Below are positions 34,714 to 45,483 of a DNA stretch of 64,000 nt, one piece after another; positions within the stretch are counted from its first letter, which is position 1, and each line of letters opens with the position of its first letter. Location of the stretch: positions 16,842,136 to 16,906,135 of the forward strand of contig NC_092813.1 of assembly GCF_040954645.1 (NCBI RefSeq), written 5' to 3'. The translations under genes were made by a program, and so were the position numbers. Below the pieces are notes generated by a model that saw nothing but the letters and a program-made list of their open reading frames with translations, was not told the DNA's origin and ran no database searches. Source of the DNA: Diabrotica undecimpunctata (Eukaryota; Arthropoda; Insecta; Coleoptera; Chrysomelidae).

Positions 34714-36165
34714 ATGATGTATTTTTTGTTTGAATGATGAGCAATGAGTATTTTTAATAATATAATATATAGGGTTTTTATCGCGGTTCTCAAAGAATTA
34801 GTTTGTAAGTACTTTTTTAAATTATCTTTATTATAACTATTATGAAACACACATATATATCTAACCTAGCCAATGTAAATTTAAAATAAACTATCTTTAA
34901 ATTGATACTCTTATAAAACTAATTAAATTCTATAGACAATGTAAAATTTAAACAAACTATTTTCAAAATTGAAATTGTTATGACATTAACTAAATTATAT
35001 TAACAAAATTTTGTACCTTTCTTTCACTGAATGCCTAAATGAACTGTTTTCCACTATATAGATTCTAATCACCACTGAATATCTTCGTACTTCGGTTATC
35101 CTTGTTTTTGTGAAATTACTTTTTCCAATTATCAGCTTCTACCAATTTAAGATATAGTTTTCTTCACCAGCATTTATACACCACCAGCAAACACCATTTA
35201 TATTTATTCTTCTTTTCAATATACCAATATCCAATTATTATAAGTTGATTTATACTAATCTCCAATCATAATATAATTTTAATTCCTTCCAATGTCCATC
35301 CAATATTCTTCTAATATACTTTTATAATCTTCAATAATTATTTGTGTATAATTATAAATGTGCATTAAATATATGCATAATTTTTAATCTTCATTTAACT
35401 CACTATATTAAACAATTGGACTATTTGTACTTGATTCACTGACTCCAACTAACTTTCATATTTCTTACTAAACTGCTTGACTGACTTACTAAAACTGTGA
35501 ACAATTGACTTCACTAACTTTCATAATAAACTGCTTGACTTCTGACTAAAAACTACAATCTTGAATCCAAATCACGGGTATTTATATCTTTTTGGATATT
35601 CCAGAACCATCTGGCAAGAGATCATGTTCCAATTTCGTTCTATTTCTTCGATATGGATGTTCTCGAAAAAATATCTGTTCCATCCACCGACATAATCATT
35701 ATTCCAGAATGTTCGACCGTAAACAATGGTCACACTCTGCACTCTGGAGAATTCGTTAATGTTCCATTGATAATTTTGTTGACATTTAGGCTTTTCAGAT
35801 CAGAATAAACATTCAAATTAGTAACTAACACTCTAATTTAATAAAATACACAATTCAAACAATATATTATTATAACCCCACTTATATTCGTAAAAATTCT
35901 TAAACGTCACTTCAGAGTAAGTATATCTGTCACTCACATATGTATAGTTGTTTGCCTATGCACATGGCTCACTTAAATATATTTACAACATTAAAATACA
36001 ACTTTTTACAATTATTATATGCTAATTTCTTAAAATGCCCTCACATAAATATATTTTTATAAAATTCTCTAGTATATAACTTATTTAAAATAATCAAATA
36101 CTTTTTTATATCTAATATTATGTAGTATATAACTTATAAATTATTTTCTATAAACCCCAATCGTC

Positions 36166-36168
<3 letters not shown>
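34710..36168 (-). mobile_element. Extra full-length LTR of the A/B family (1459 bp), minus orientation
   Basis: Very similar to 29405-30720 plus the 141-bp segment that one lacks (34840-34980). It is bounded by (TA)n on both sides with no internal region attached, so it is a solo LTR, a recombination product, or an assembly join. Contains the heat-shock element at 35701-35715 and a TATAAATA box. Confidence 0.9.

Positions 36169-36220
<52 letters not shown>
36169..36220. repeat. (TA)n at the centre of two head-to-head LTRs
   Basis: 52 bp of TA separating LTRs of opposite orientation (34710-36168 and 36221-37660). The whole forms a palindrome of about 2.9 kb. Confidence 0.95.
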
Positions 36221-36222
<2 letters not shown>

Positions 36223-37660
36223 ATACGATTGGGGTTTATAGAAAATAGTTTATAAGTTATATACTAGAGAATTTTAGATATAACAAGTATTTGGTTATTT
36301 TAAGAAGTTATATACTAGAGAATTTTATAAAAATATATTTATGTGAGGGCATTTTTAAGAAATTAGCATATAATAATTGTAAAAAGTTGTATTTTAATGT
36401 TGTAAATATATTTAAGTGAGCCATGTGACTAGGCAACCAACTATACAGTAAATTTACAGATAGAAATTAATCATAATATGAATATAAGTGGGGTTATAAT
36501 AATAATGTTAGTTTAAAATGTTTAATTTATATATATTTAATGATTTAAATGTTTATTCTGATCTGAAAAGCCTAAATGTCAACAAAATTATCAATGGAAC
36601 ATTAACGAATTCTCCAGAGTGCAGAGTGTGACCATTGTTTACGGTCGAACATTCTGGAATAATGATTATGTCGGTGGATGGAACAGATATTTTTTTCGAG
36701 AACATCCATATCGAAGAAATAGAACGGGATGGAACATGATCTCTTACCAGATGATTCTGGAATATCCAAAAAGAAATAAATACCCGTGATTTGGATTCAA
36801 GATGGAGTTTTTAGTCAGAAGTCAGGCCAGTTCATTATGAAAGTTAGTAGACACATTTAGTTAGTGAATAGTGAAGTAAATTGTTCAGAATTTTCAAGAA
36901 GTCAGTCAGAAAAGTTTAGTAAGAAATATGAAAGTTAGTTGGAGTCAGTGAATCAGGTACAAATAGTCAAATTGTTTAATATAGTGAGTTAAATGAAGAT
37001 TAAAAATTATGCATATAATTTAATGCACATTTATAATTATACACAAATAATTATTGAAGATTAAAAAAAGTATATTGGAAGAAATTAAATTATATTATGG
37101 TTGGAGATTAGTATAAATCAACTTATAATAATTGGATATTGGTATATTGAAAAGAAGAATAAATATAAATGCTGTTTGCTGGTTTGCTTGGTGGTATATA
37201 AATGCTGGTGAAGAAAAATATATCTTAAATTGGTAGAAGCTGATAATTGGAAAAAGAAATTTCACAAAAACAAGGATAACCGAAGTACGAAGACATTCAG
37301 TGGTGATTAGAATATATATAGTGGAAAACAGTTCATTTAGGCATTCAGTGAAAGAAAGGTACAAAATTTTGTTAATATAATTTAGTTAGTGTCATAACAA
37401 TTTCAATTTTGAAGATAGTTTGTTTAAATTTTACATTGTCTATAGAATTTAATTAGTTTTATAAGAATATCAATTTAAAGATAGTTTATTTTAAATTTAC
37501 ATTGGCTAGGTTAGATATATATGTGTGTTTCATAATAGTTATAATAAAGATAATTTAAAAAAGTACTTACAAACTAATTCTTTGAGAACCGCGATAAAAA
37601 CCCTATATATTATTAAAAATACTCATTGCTCATCATTCAAACAAATAATACATCATAACA
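36221..37660 (+). mobile_element. 5' LTR of element B (1440 bp)
   Basis: TGATACGATTGGGG to CATCATAACA. Heat-shock element at 36646-36660. The TATA box has decayed to GAAATAAATA at about 36772, while the 3' LTR keeps TATAAATA. Confidence 0.93.
36646..36660 (+). promoter_or_regulatory. Perfect heat-shock element in the B 5' LTR
   Basis: CGAAC ATTCT GGAAT, three alternating units without mismatch, about 110 bp upstream of the TATA position. A second partial site (gATTCTGGAATatcc) lies near 36752, just upstream of the TATA. Confidence 0.68.
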
Positions 37661-37663
37661 ATT

Positions 37664-37678
37664 TGGCACCCAACGCGG
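37664..37678 (+). other. Primer-binding site of element B
   Basis: TGGCACCCAACGCGG, three bases after the LTR. One G-to-A difference from A and C. Confidence 0.7.
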
Positions 37679-37802
37679 TGGCTCTCTATTTAAAAGAATT
37701 AGTTTGGGAAGATAAGTGCTCTCATATAATTAAATTAATTATCAGTAAAAAAAAAAATTATAGATTTATTTTTAATTAGATTTGAACAAGTAAAGTCTCA
37801 AA

Positions 37803-39439
37803 ATGTCTCAAGGAAAGAAAGGTACAAGAAGCAAAAAGAATGAAGAAGATGTGGAAGTAGAAACACAACCTATACAAGAGGAGAGTTTAGTTCAAGTTCC
37901 ACAAGATACTGCAGAAATCAATACAGAAAGAGAGGAAAATGTCAATATGGCAACCTTGATGTCATTAATGATGCAGATGAAGAAGACAATGGAAGATCAT
38001 TCAAAACAAATCAAAGAAGACATGAAAAAAATGGAAGAGAATTCAAAAGAAATCAAAGAAGACATAAAAAAATTGCAAGAGAATTCAGAAGAAGTCAAAG
38101 AAACATAAAAAAATTGGAAGAGAATTCAAAAGAAGTCAAAGAAGACATGAAAAAAATGGAACAGAAATTAGAAGAGAATTATAGAAAATTAGAAAAGAAA
38201 ATAGAAGATAATAATAATAAAATTGTAAAACAAATAGAAAAACAAATGGATAAAAAACTTGAAACTGCAGAGAAAAAAGTAGCAAATGAAATAAAAAATA
38301 TAAGGAATGACTACAAGAAAAGGATAGAAAATGAGAGGACAGAAGTAAAGAGGATTATTCAAGATAATAAGATAGATATAGAACAGAAAATAGAGTTACA
38401 GAAATGTAACTTAGAAGTAAAAATTAACGAAGACAGGAGAAACACAGAAGAAAAATTAGACGATATACAACAAAATATCCAAATAAATTGTAATCAAATA
38501 AGAAATGTGGAACAGAGAATAGATGATATTTCACAAATGAGAGACATAGGGAGACCTTACTTAAATTTAACAAATGAGACTGGGATTAAATTCTCTGGTA
38601 ATATAAAAAATTTGCATCCTAGAGTATACATAAATAGTTTAAAACATAAATTAAGATTTGTGAATAATATTCATGATATTAAAGATTATATTAGAATGAC
38701 ATTAAATGACAATGCAGCAACTTGGTTTGCTAGTATTGAGAATGATTTAGATAATTTTCAAACATTTGAAAATAAATTTTTAAATTATTATTGGGGTGAA
38801 TTAGAGCAAGCCAAGTTTAGAGAAATTCTATATTTTGGAAAGTATAATCAAAATTTAAAATCAAATATGGTAGATTATGCATTGAAATTGATAACAGTTG
38901 CAAAATATTTAGAACCACCACTTAGAGAGGATGAAACAGTCTTAAATGTATCTAGACATTTTGATGCTGATGTTGTGCAAACCGTAACTGTACAAAATAT
39001 TCAAACAATAGATAGTTTTATTAATTTTATTCAAAGAATACAAAGAGGCAATATGACAAGTAATAATAACAACAGAAAAAACAATAATAACTTTCAATAT
39101 AATAAAAATGATAATCAACAATATAGACAATCATATAATAGATATGGTAATAATTTACAAAATTTTAATAATAATAACAGTAATTATAATAGACAACATT
39201 TTAATAACAGTACTAATAATAATAGACAAGATTTTAACAATAGAAGAAATACAGAGCGACCTAACTATAACAGACAGGTAAATTGTGTTCGAAGGAATAG
39301 GAGCTGCGAAGACAGGGAACGAAATCGTACAAGGCAGGAAAATGTGAGTAGAAGTCATAGTAGGGAAAGACATAGGACATCAGATCCAAGTGGTCAGATA
39401 CAATCTGACAATTCTAATAATCAAAATTTTGTGCAGTAA
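37803..39439 (+). pseudogene. gag: Element B Gag with one frameshift
   Basis: Starts ATG at 37803 (MSQGKKGTRSKKNEED). The N-terminal coiled coil has fewer and more varied 14-residue units than A/C. At about 38098 one G is missing (GAAACATAA versus GAAGACATAA), giving a stop at 38106-38108; the frame resumes from 38114 and is open to 39439. The rest parallels A: coil to about residue 250, capsid-like region with GIKFSGNIKNLHPRV and YLEPPLREDE, then an Asn/Arg-rich tail ending NNQNFVQ. There is no CCHC knuckle; the basic Asn/Arg tail presumably binds nucleic acid instead. Confidence 0.92.
39424..39430 (+). promoter_or_regulatory. -1 frameshift heptamer AAATTTT at the end of B gag
   Basis: Codons CAA AAT TTT GTG CAG TAA. 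Slipping back one base gives the open frame CAVNFLNYKLGHCYYEKPSE leading into the protease. Confidence 0.72.
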
Positions 39440-40405
39440 ACTTTCTGAATTACAAGTTAGGCCATTGCTATTATGAAAAACCTTCTGAATTTATTTCTTT
39501 AGATGAAGAGAAAATTATTGAATCTATTAATTTAATTTATATAAATGCTTTGGCCAAAAATAAAATGATTAAGATTATGATAGATACTGGTTCAGAAAGT
39601 ACTTTAGTCTCGGAGAATTTTATTTTTAATACATTAAAATTATCAGATATAATAAAGATTCCAAAAATTTAAATTTGTTGGTGCAAATAATAAGAACTTG
39701 GGTGAAATTGATAAACTAGCCAATTTTAAAATTAATATTCTTAATAAAGAAATTAATATGCAAGGATCTTTTGTCAAGGATTTATGTGTTGATATATTAA
39801 TGGGAAATGATGAATTGGAAAAGAAGAAAGTAAAGATAGATTTTGAAGAAATAATGGTAACTTTAGAAGGGCAAATAATTAAATTTATGCAGAAAGATGA
39901 GGTAGAAGAAGGAATAAGAGTTGATAGGATATTATTAAAAGAAAATAATGATGTTTATGAAGAAGAAATGTATTTTGATGATAGGGAAATGTCCCAAAAG
40001 AATGTAAAGAATAATTATTGTAGTGAATATTTAAGGAATGGAAATTTTAAGCAGATGGATGCCTACGAGGCGGAGTGCGTAAAATTGGAAGCAAGGAATA
40101 ATGAGTACATAATGAAGAATAATTTTATTTGTAAAGAAGAAGATGTGATAAAAGTTTTAAATTGCCCTGAAGAATATAAATCAATAGTCATTTCCATATT
40201 GCAGCAACACAAGGGACTTGTCAATAAAGAAAATAGAATTGCACAAAATGATATCCATAGTATAAAAGTTAAAGAAGAAAAAGATTTTAAAACAAAATCA
40301 TACCCAATACCATATAAATACAGAGAAGAAGTAAACAAAACAATTAATAATATGTTAGAAGATGGGATCATTGAGAAGGCAGCACACGTTTTATTAACCC
40401 CATAG
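39431..40405 (+). pseudogene. pro: Element B protease and RT approach
   Basis: IMIDTGSESTLVSEN carries the catalytic Asp. A small insertion near 39668 (AAAAATTTAAATTTG versus AAAAATTAAAATTG) makes a stop; the frame resumes to give GEIDKLANFKI and DILMGNDELEKKKV. A 170-residue linker then leads to DGIIEKAAHVLLTP and a stop at 40403-40405. That stop comes from the same one-base frameshift seen in element A. Confidence 0.88.
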
Positions 40406-41644
40406 TAGTAGTACGAAAAAGATCAGGTGAAATCAGGTTATGTTTGGATGCAAGGAATATTAACAAGATTACTGAAAAGCAATTTGAAGCACCAATGAGT
40501 ATAGATGGAATATTAGGAAGAATTACAGGAATGTCATTTTTCACTAAAATCGATTTACAGCATAGTTTCTGGTTAATACCTCTAGAAAGAAAAAGTAGAC
40601 AGTATACAGGATTTCAGATAGATGGAGTAGTATATCAATTCAAAGTAGTACCATTTGGACTTCAATCATCTTGCAGTGCTCTATGTAGATGTCTTCATGA
40701 TATTTTGGATCAATATGAACATTTTGTAATTCACTACATTGATGATATATTAATTTTTTCTAAAACTGCTGAAGATCATGAGAAACACCTAAAAATTATA
40801 ATAAATAGATTAGACAAAGTTGGACTAAAAATAAATCAAGAAAAATGTACATTTTTTCAAAAAGAAGTCATATATCTAGGTTATAAACTTAACACTAAGG
40901 GAATCGAAATGGATCCAGAACGGACACAAGTCATTCAGGAATATAAAACACCACACAATTTAAGAACTTTAAGAAAATTTATTGGAATAATTGATGATAC
41001 CAGATCTAAGTATAAAAGAAATTCCATTACTTGAACTACTGAGAAAAGGTGTAAAATGGAGATGGGATCAGAGAAGAGAACTAGCATTCCAAGAAATTAA
41101 AAACATGTTTCTGTCAAATTTGAAAATATACTATCCTGACTACACACAGCCATTCATATTAAGAACAGATGCATTAATAGAGAGATTATCAGGGGTATTA
41201 TTAGAAATACATGATGGGGTCGAATACCCAATACAATTCATTTCAAGAATTACAAAGCCACATGAAAAGGGTTACTCAGTTTCAGAATTAGAACTAGCAA
41301 GTATAATACACTGTGTCACAAAATTAAGATTTTATTTGTTGGGTAATGAATTTACAATAGAAACAGATCACCAAGCTTTAACGTCTATATTAAATAACAA
41401 ATATGGAAACAGTAGAATACATCGGTGGAGTCTAATACTTAGTGAATACTGCTTTGAAATCAAATACATTTCTGGAAAATCCAATATAGTGGCAGATGCT
41501 TTATCAAGGTTAGAAAATACACCACAAAAAGGGCAGCGAACAATAAAAATTGGATTAAATCAATTAGTAGAAAGTACAGGATTATATTCTAAAGAAGAAA
41601 TTATAAGAGATCAGATCAATTTGAGTGAAAAAAAAAGTCCTTAA
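40406..41644 (+). pseudogene. pol: Element B reverse transcriptase and RNase H
   Basis: RT: GEIRLCLDARNINKI, FFTKIDLQHSFWLIPLE, QFKVVPFGLQSSCSAL and an intact catalytic HYIDDILIFSK, then YLGYKLNTKGIEMDP. A frameshift near 41000 (the usual NYYRRLIPDLS region) moves the rest to the frame 40991-41644. RNase H: ILRTDALIERLSGVLLE, SELELASIIHCVTKLRF, ETDHQALTSIL and NIVADALSRLE, so the catalytic residues are all present. The frame ends in an A9 run at about 41625-41634, where one base separates it from integrase. These single-base breaks might include sequencing errors. Confidence 0.92.
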
Positions 41645-42722
41645 GAAAGATGGAGTTTATTATAAAATAATAAATGGCATAGAAGTATATGTAATAACTA
41701 GAACTTTAGCAAAGAAAATATTGAAAAATTTACATAACAATTATATGCATATTGGTTCAAGAAAGCTATGGATGCTATTTAGGGACAATTATTTTGCAAA
41801 GAATGACATAAGTATAGCAAAAGAAATTACTACCCAATGCCCAATATGTCAACTAAACAAAGAAAAGAATTTCAAAAACCAGAACACATATAAATCTAAT
41901 GTTGTATATGAAAAACTAAATACAGTTTCCATGGATTTTATTTTAAATTTAGTTCTCAGTCCAACAGGAAAAAAGCATATACTAGTGATAGTTGATTTAT
42001 ATACAAAATTTATTAAACTATATCCCTGCTCCAGAACAAATGTTAAAACATTAAAATTATATATTAATCAATTTTTCGAAGAAATAGGACCATTTAGAAA
42101 TTGCATAATAGATAATGCTACATATTTTAACAACCAAAAATTTCGGACATTTTGTGAGAAAAAGGGAATCAACATTCATTTTACAAGTATCAGACATCCT
42201 CAGGCAAATCCTGCAGAAAGATATATTAAAGAAGTTATAAAATATTTAAGGATACTGTGCCAAAACCAACATGAAACTTGGCAGCAACATATACCACAAG
42301 TAGAATATTTTTTAAATAATACACATAATTTGAATACAGAGGAAGTACCAGAATATTTAATGTTTGGCCATATAGGAAACAGAAATTGGATTAGTGAATA
42401 TAATCAGGATATGTTAGAACAAGTAATGCAGAAAGTGAATAACCGAATTAGGAGGAAAGCTGAAAAATATATCAGAAGACAAAATCGAAATATAAAAAAA
42501 CCAATCACATTTCAAAAAGGAGACCAAGTGTTAATTCGTTCACTTAGAAAAAGTAATGTTAAAGAAAATCGTTGTAAGAAATTACAACCAATGTTTGAAG
42601 GTCCATACAGAATTGAAAATCAGAATGGACTAAATAGTTATGTGTTAATAGATGCAGAGAACAGACTAAGAGGCATGTTTCATATCAACGACATTTTTCA
42701 ATATCATGAAGAGATTGAATAA
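41625..42722 (+). CDS. int: Element B integrase
   Basis: Open for 365 codons. HHCC zinc finger: LHNNYMHIGSRKLW and CPICQLNKEKN. Catalytic core: VSMDFILNLV (Asp), CIIDNATYFNNQ (Asp) and ANPAERYIKEV (Glu). The C-terminal part has KKPITFQKGDQVLIRSLRKS and FEGPYRIENQNGLNSY, the GPY/F module. It ends MFHINDIFQYHEEIE. It lies downstream of RNase H and would be part of Gag-Pol, so its apparent start is the frame entry rather than a true initiation codon. All catalytic residues are present. Confidence 0.92.
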   Translation: MKKKVLKKDGVYYKIINGIEVYVITRTLAKKILKNLHNNYMHIGSRKLWMLFRDNYFAKNDISIAKEITTQCPICQLNKEKNFKNQNTYKSNVVYEKLNTVSMDFILNLVLSPTGKKHILVIVDLYTKFIKLYPCSRTNVKTLKLYINQFFEEIGPFRNCIIDNATYFNNQKFRTFCEKKGINIHFTSIRHPQANPAERYIKEVIKYLRILCQNQHETWQQHIPQVEYFLNNTHNLNTEEVPEYLMFGHIGNRNWISEYNQDMLEQVMQKVNNRIRRKAEKYIRRQNRNIKKPITFQKGDQVLIRSLRKSNVKENRCKKLQPMFEGPYRIENQNGLNSYVLIDAENRLRGMFHINDIFQYHEEIE

Positions 42723-43291
42723 TGATTTCTATACCTTTAACACAAATATAATAACACTAATAACTTACTGATATATCCATTTTATTCAATAGACTTGATT
42801 TGTTACATGGTAGATGGTAGATTTCATTATTTTGAATCAATTTGACATCATACTTGTTGAATTTTGTATATATGGAAATTAATTTGTACCCTAAAAATCA
42901 TAATTTGGGGTTAGACACAAAATTGATACTATAATTGCTATAAAAATGTCTTTCTAATATAATAAAGTGAAAAAACTTACCAATTTATATTGATGAAAGT
43001 TATTTTAAATGGAAATAATTCCTGGATTTTGTCTATAAATAAACAGAACACCATATCGATTATATTTTTAATTAAGGTTATATTTTATTTTCTGATAGCC
43101 TCCATTTTTAATTGCTTCCATTTGACATGACGGTTTGACATAGACAGCGAACAGGGATGTATTTAATAGAACACATTTAAAAAAAAAAAAAATTTGAATT
43201 ATTAATTTATTAAATTTAATAAGGTATGAGAAAATTAATATTTAAAAAAATAATAAGTAAATTATTTATTTTAAATATTATTTTGGGGTAT
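42723..43291 (+). other. 3' non-coding region and polypurine tract of element B
   Basis: No env or other frame. TTTTGGGGTAT at 43281-43291 abuts the LTR. Compared with A there is a roughly 40-bp difference around 43130, where A has extra sequence between two TCAAA repeats. Confidence 0.7.
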
Positions 43292-43716
43292 TGATACGAT
43301 TGGGGTTTATAGAAAATAGTTTATAAGTTATATACTAGAGAATTTTAGATATAACAAGTATTTGGTTATTTTAAGAAGTTATATACTAGAGAATTTTATA
43401 AAAATATATTTATGTGAGGGCATTTTTAAGAAATTAGCATATAATAATTGTAAAAAGTTGTATTTTAATGTTGTAAATATATTTAAGTGAGCCATGTGAC
43501 TAGGCAACCAACTATACAGTAAATTTACAGATAGAAATTAATCATAATATGAATATAAGTGGGGTTATAATAATAATGTTAGTTTAAAATGTTTAATTTA
43601 TATATATTTAATGATTTAAATGTTTATTCTGATCTGAAAAGCCTAAATGTCAACAAAATTATCAATGGAACATTAACGAATTCTCCAGAGTGCAGAGTGT
43701 GACCATTGTTTACGGT

Positions 43717-43731
43717 CGAACATTCTGGAAT
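43717..43731 (+). promoter_or_regulatory. Perfect heat-shock element in the B 3' LTR
   Basis: CGAAC ATTCT GGAAT, about 115 bp upstream of TATAAATA (43846-43853). This LTR would drive stub C. Confidence 0.66.
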
Positions 43732-43845
43732 AATGATTATGTCGGTGGATGGAACAGATATTTTTTTCGAGAACATCCATATCGAAGAAATAGAACGGGA
43801 TGGAACATGATCTCTTACCAGATGATTCTGGAATATCCAAAAAGA

Positions 43846-43853
43846 TATAAATA
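43846..43853 (+). promoter_or_regulatory. TATA box of the A/B LTR family
   Basis: TATAAATA in 'aaagatataaatacccgtga', conserved in the A-type LTRs on the other strand and mutated in the B 5' LTR. Confidence 0.6.
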
Positions 43854-44734
43854 CCCGTGATTTGGATTCAAGATGGAGTTTTTAGTCAGAAGTCAGGCCA
43901 GTTCATTATGAAAGTTAGTAAACACATTAAGTTAGTGAATAGTGAAGTAAATTGTTCAGAATTTTCAAGAAGTCAGTCAGAAAAGTTTAGTAAGAAATAT
44001 GAAAGTTACTTGGAGTCAGTGAATCAGGTACAAATAGTCAAATTGTTTAATATAGTGAGTTAAATGAAGATTAAAAATTATGCATATAATTTAATGCACA
44101 TTTATAATTATACACAAATAATTATTGAAGATTAAAAAAAGTATATTGGAAGAAATTAAATTATATTATGGTTGGAGATTAGTATAAATCAACTTATAAT
44201 AATTGGATATTGGTATATTGAAAAGAAGAATAAATATAAATGCTGTTTGCTGGTTTGCTTGGTGGTATATAAATGCTGGTGAAGAAAAATATATCTTAAA
44301 TTGGTAGAAGCTGATAATTGGAAAAAGAAATTTCACAAAAACAAGGATAACCGAAGTACGAAGACATTCAGTGGTGATTAGAATATATATAGTGGAAAAC
44401 AGTTCATTTAGGCATTTAGTGAAAGAAAGGTACAAAATTTTGTTAATATAATTTAGTTAGTGTCATAACAATTTCAATTTTGAAGATAGTTTGTTTAAAT
44501 TTTACATTGTCTGTAGAATTTAATTAGTTTTATAAGAATATCAATTTAAAGATAGTTTATTTTAAATTTACATTGGCTAGGTTAGATATATATGTGTGTT
44601 TCATAATAGTTATAATAAAGATAATTTAAAAAAGTACTTACAAACTAATTCTTTGAGAACCGCGATAAAAACCCTATATATTATTAAAAATACTCATTGC
44701 TCATCATTCAAACAAAAAACACATCATAACAATT

Positions 44735-44749
44735 TGGCGCCCAACGCGG
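44735..44749 (+). other. Primer-binding site of gag stub C
   Basis: TGGCGCCCAACGCGG, identical to element A, directly after the B 3' LTR. Confidence 0.75.
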
Positions 44750-44875
44750 TGGCTCTCTATTTAAAAGAATTAGTTTGGGAAGATAAGTGCTCTCATATAA
44801 TTAAATTAATTATCAGTAGAAAGGAAAAAATATAGATTTTATTTTTATTTATATTTGAACAAGTAAAGTCTCAAA

Positions 44876-45403
44876 ATATCTCAAGGAAAGAAAGGTACAA
44901 GAAGCAAAAAGAATGAAGAAGATGTGGAAGTAGAAACGCAACCTATACAAGAGGAGAGTTTAGTTCAAGTTCCACAAGATACTGCAGAAATGAATCCAGA
45001 AAGAGAGGAAAATGTCAATATGGCAGCTTTGATGTCATTAATGATGCAGATGAACAAGAAAATGGAAGAGAATAAGAAAAAAATGGAAGATTTTTCAAAA
45101 GAAATCAAAGAAGACATAAAAAAATTGGAAGAGAATTCAAAAGAAGTCAAAGAAGACATAAAAAAATTGGAAGAGAATTCAAAACAAGTCAAAGAAGACA
45201 TAAAAAAATTAGAAGAGAATTCAAAAGAAGTCAAAGAAGACATGAAAAAAATGGAACAGAAATTAGAAGAGAATTATAGAAAATTAGAAAAGAAAAAAGA
45301 AGATAATAATAATAAAATTGTAAAACAAATAGAAAAACAAATGAATAAAAAACTTGAAGCTGCAGAGAAAAAAGTAGCAAATGAAATAAAAATTATACGG
45401 AAT

Positions 45404-45407
<4 letters not shown>
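44876..45407 (+). pseudogene. gag: Gag stub C, identical to A Gag, cut by (TA)n
   Basis: The first ~175 codons match A Gag residue for residue, including the four 14-residue coil units and the ATA (44876-44878) in place of the start ATG. The frame runs into the TA array at codon NDY (NDYK in A), after which only Ile/Tyr dipeptides are read. Everything downstream is missing. Confidence 0.92.

Positions 45408-45481
<74 letters not shown>
45405..45481. repeat. (TA)n microsatellite between stub C and element D
   Basis: About 76 bp of TA replacing the continuation of gag and ending at the LTR boundary of element D. Confidence 0.96.

Positions 45482-45483
<2 letters not shown>

Larger units (their letters stand above)
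36221..44731 (+). mobile_element. Gypsy-type element B, nearly complete
   Basis: Plus-strand order: 5' LTR, PBS, gag, protease, RT, RNase H, integrase, 3' non-coding, PPT, 3' LTR. The two LTRs differ at very few positions by eye, implying a recent insertion, yet gag-pol carries several one-base indels. No env. The 3' LTR is directly followed by another PBS and gag (stub C). Confidence 0.93.
43292..44731 (+). mobile_element. 3' LTR of element B, also serving as 5' LTR of stub C
   Basis: 1440 bp, TGATACGATT to CATCATAACA. Heat-shock element at 43717-43731 and TATAAATA at 43846-43853. It is followed by ATT and TGGCGCCCAACGCGG, a second PBS, so it connects two internal regions in tandem. Confidence 0.93.

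Noticed and set aside
37095..37364. 89-codon minus-strand frames inside the B LTRs (also 44166-44435)
   Set aside because: Identical because the LTRs are identical; antisense to the LTR transcript, with no start context or domain.
42723..43280. Possible env gene in element B
   Set aside because: No open frame, signal peptide or membrane segment; the region is non-coding. The same holds for A, D and E1, so these are treated as retrotransposons.
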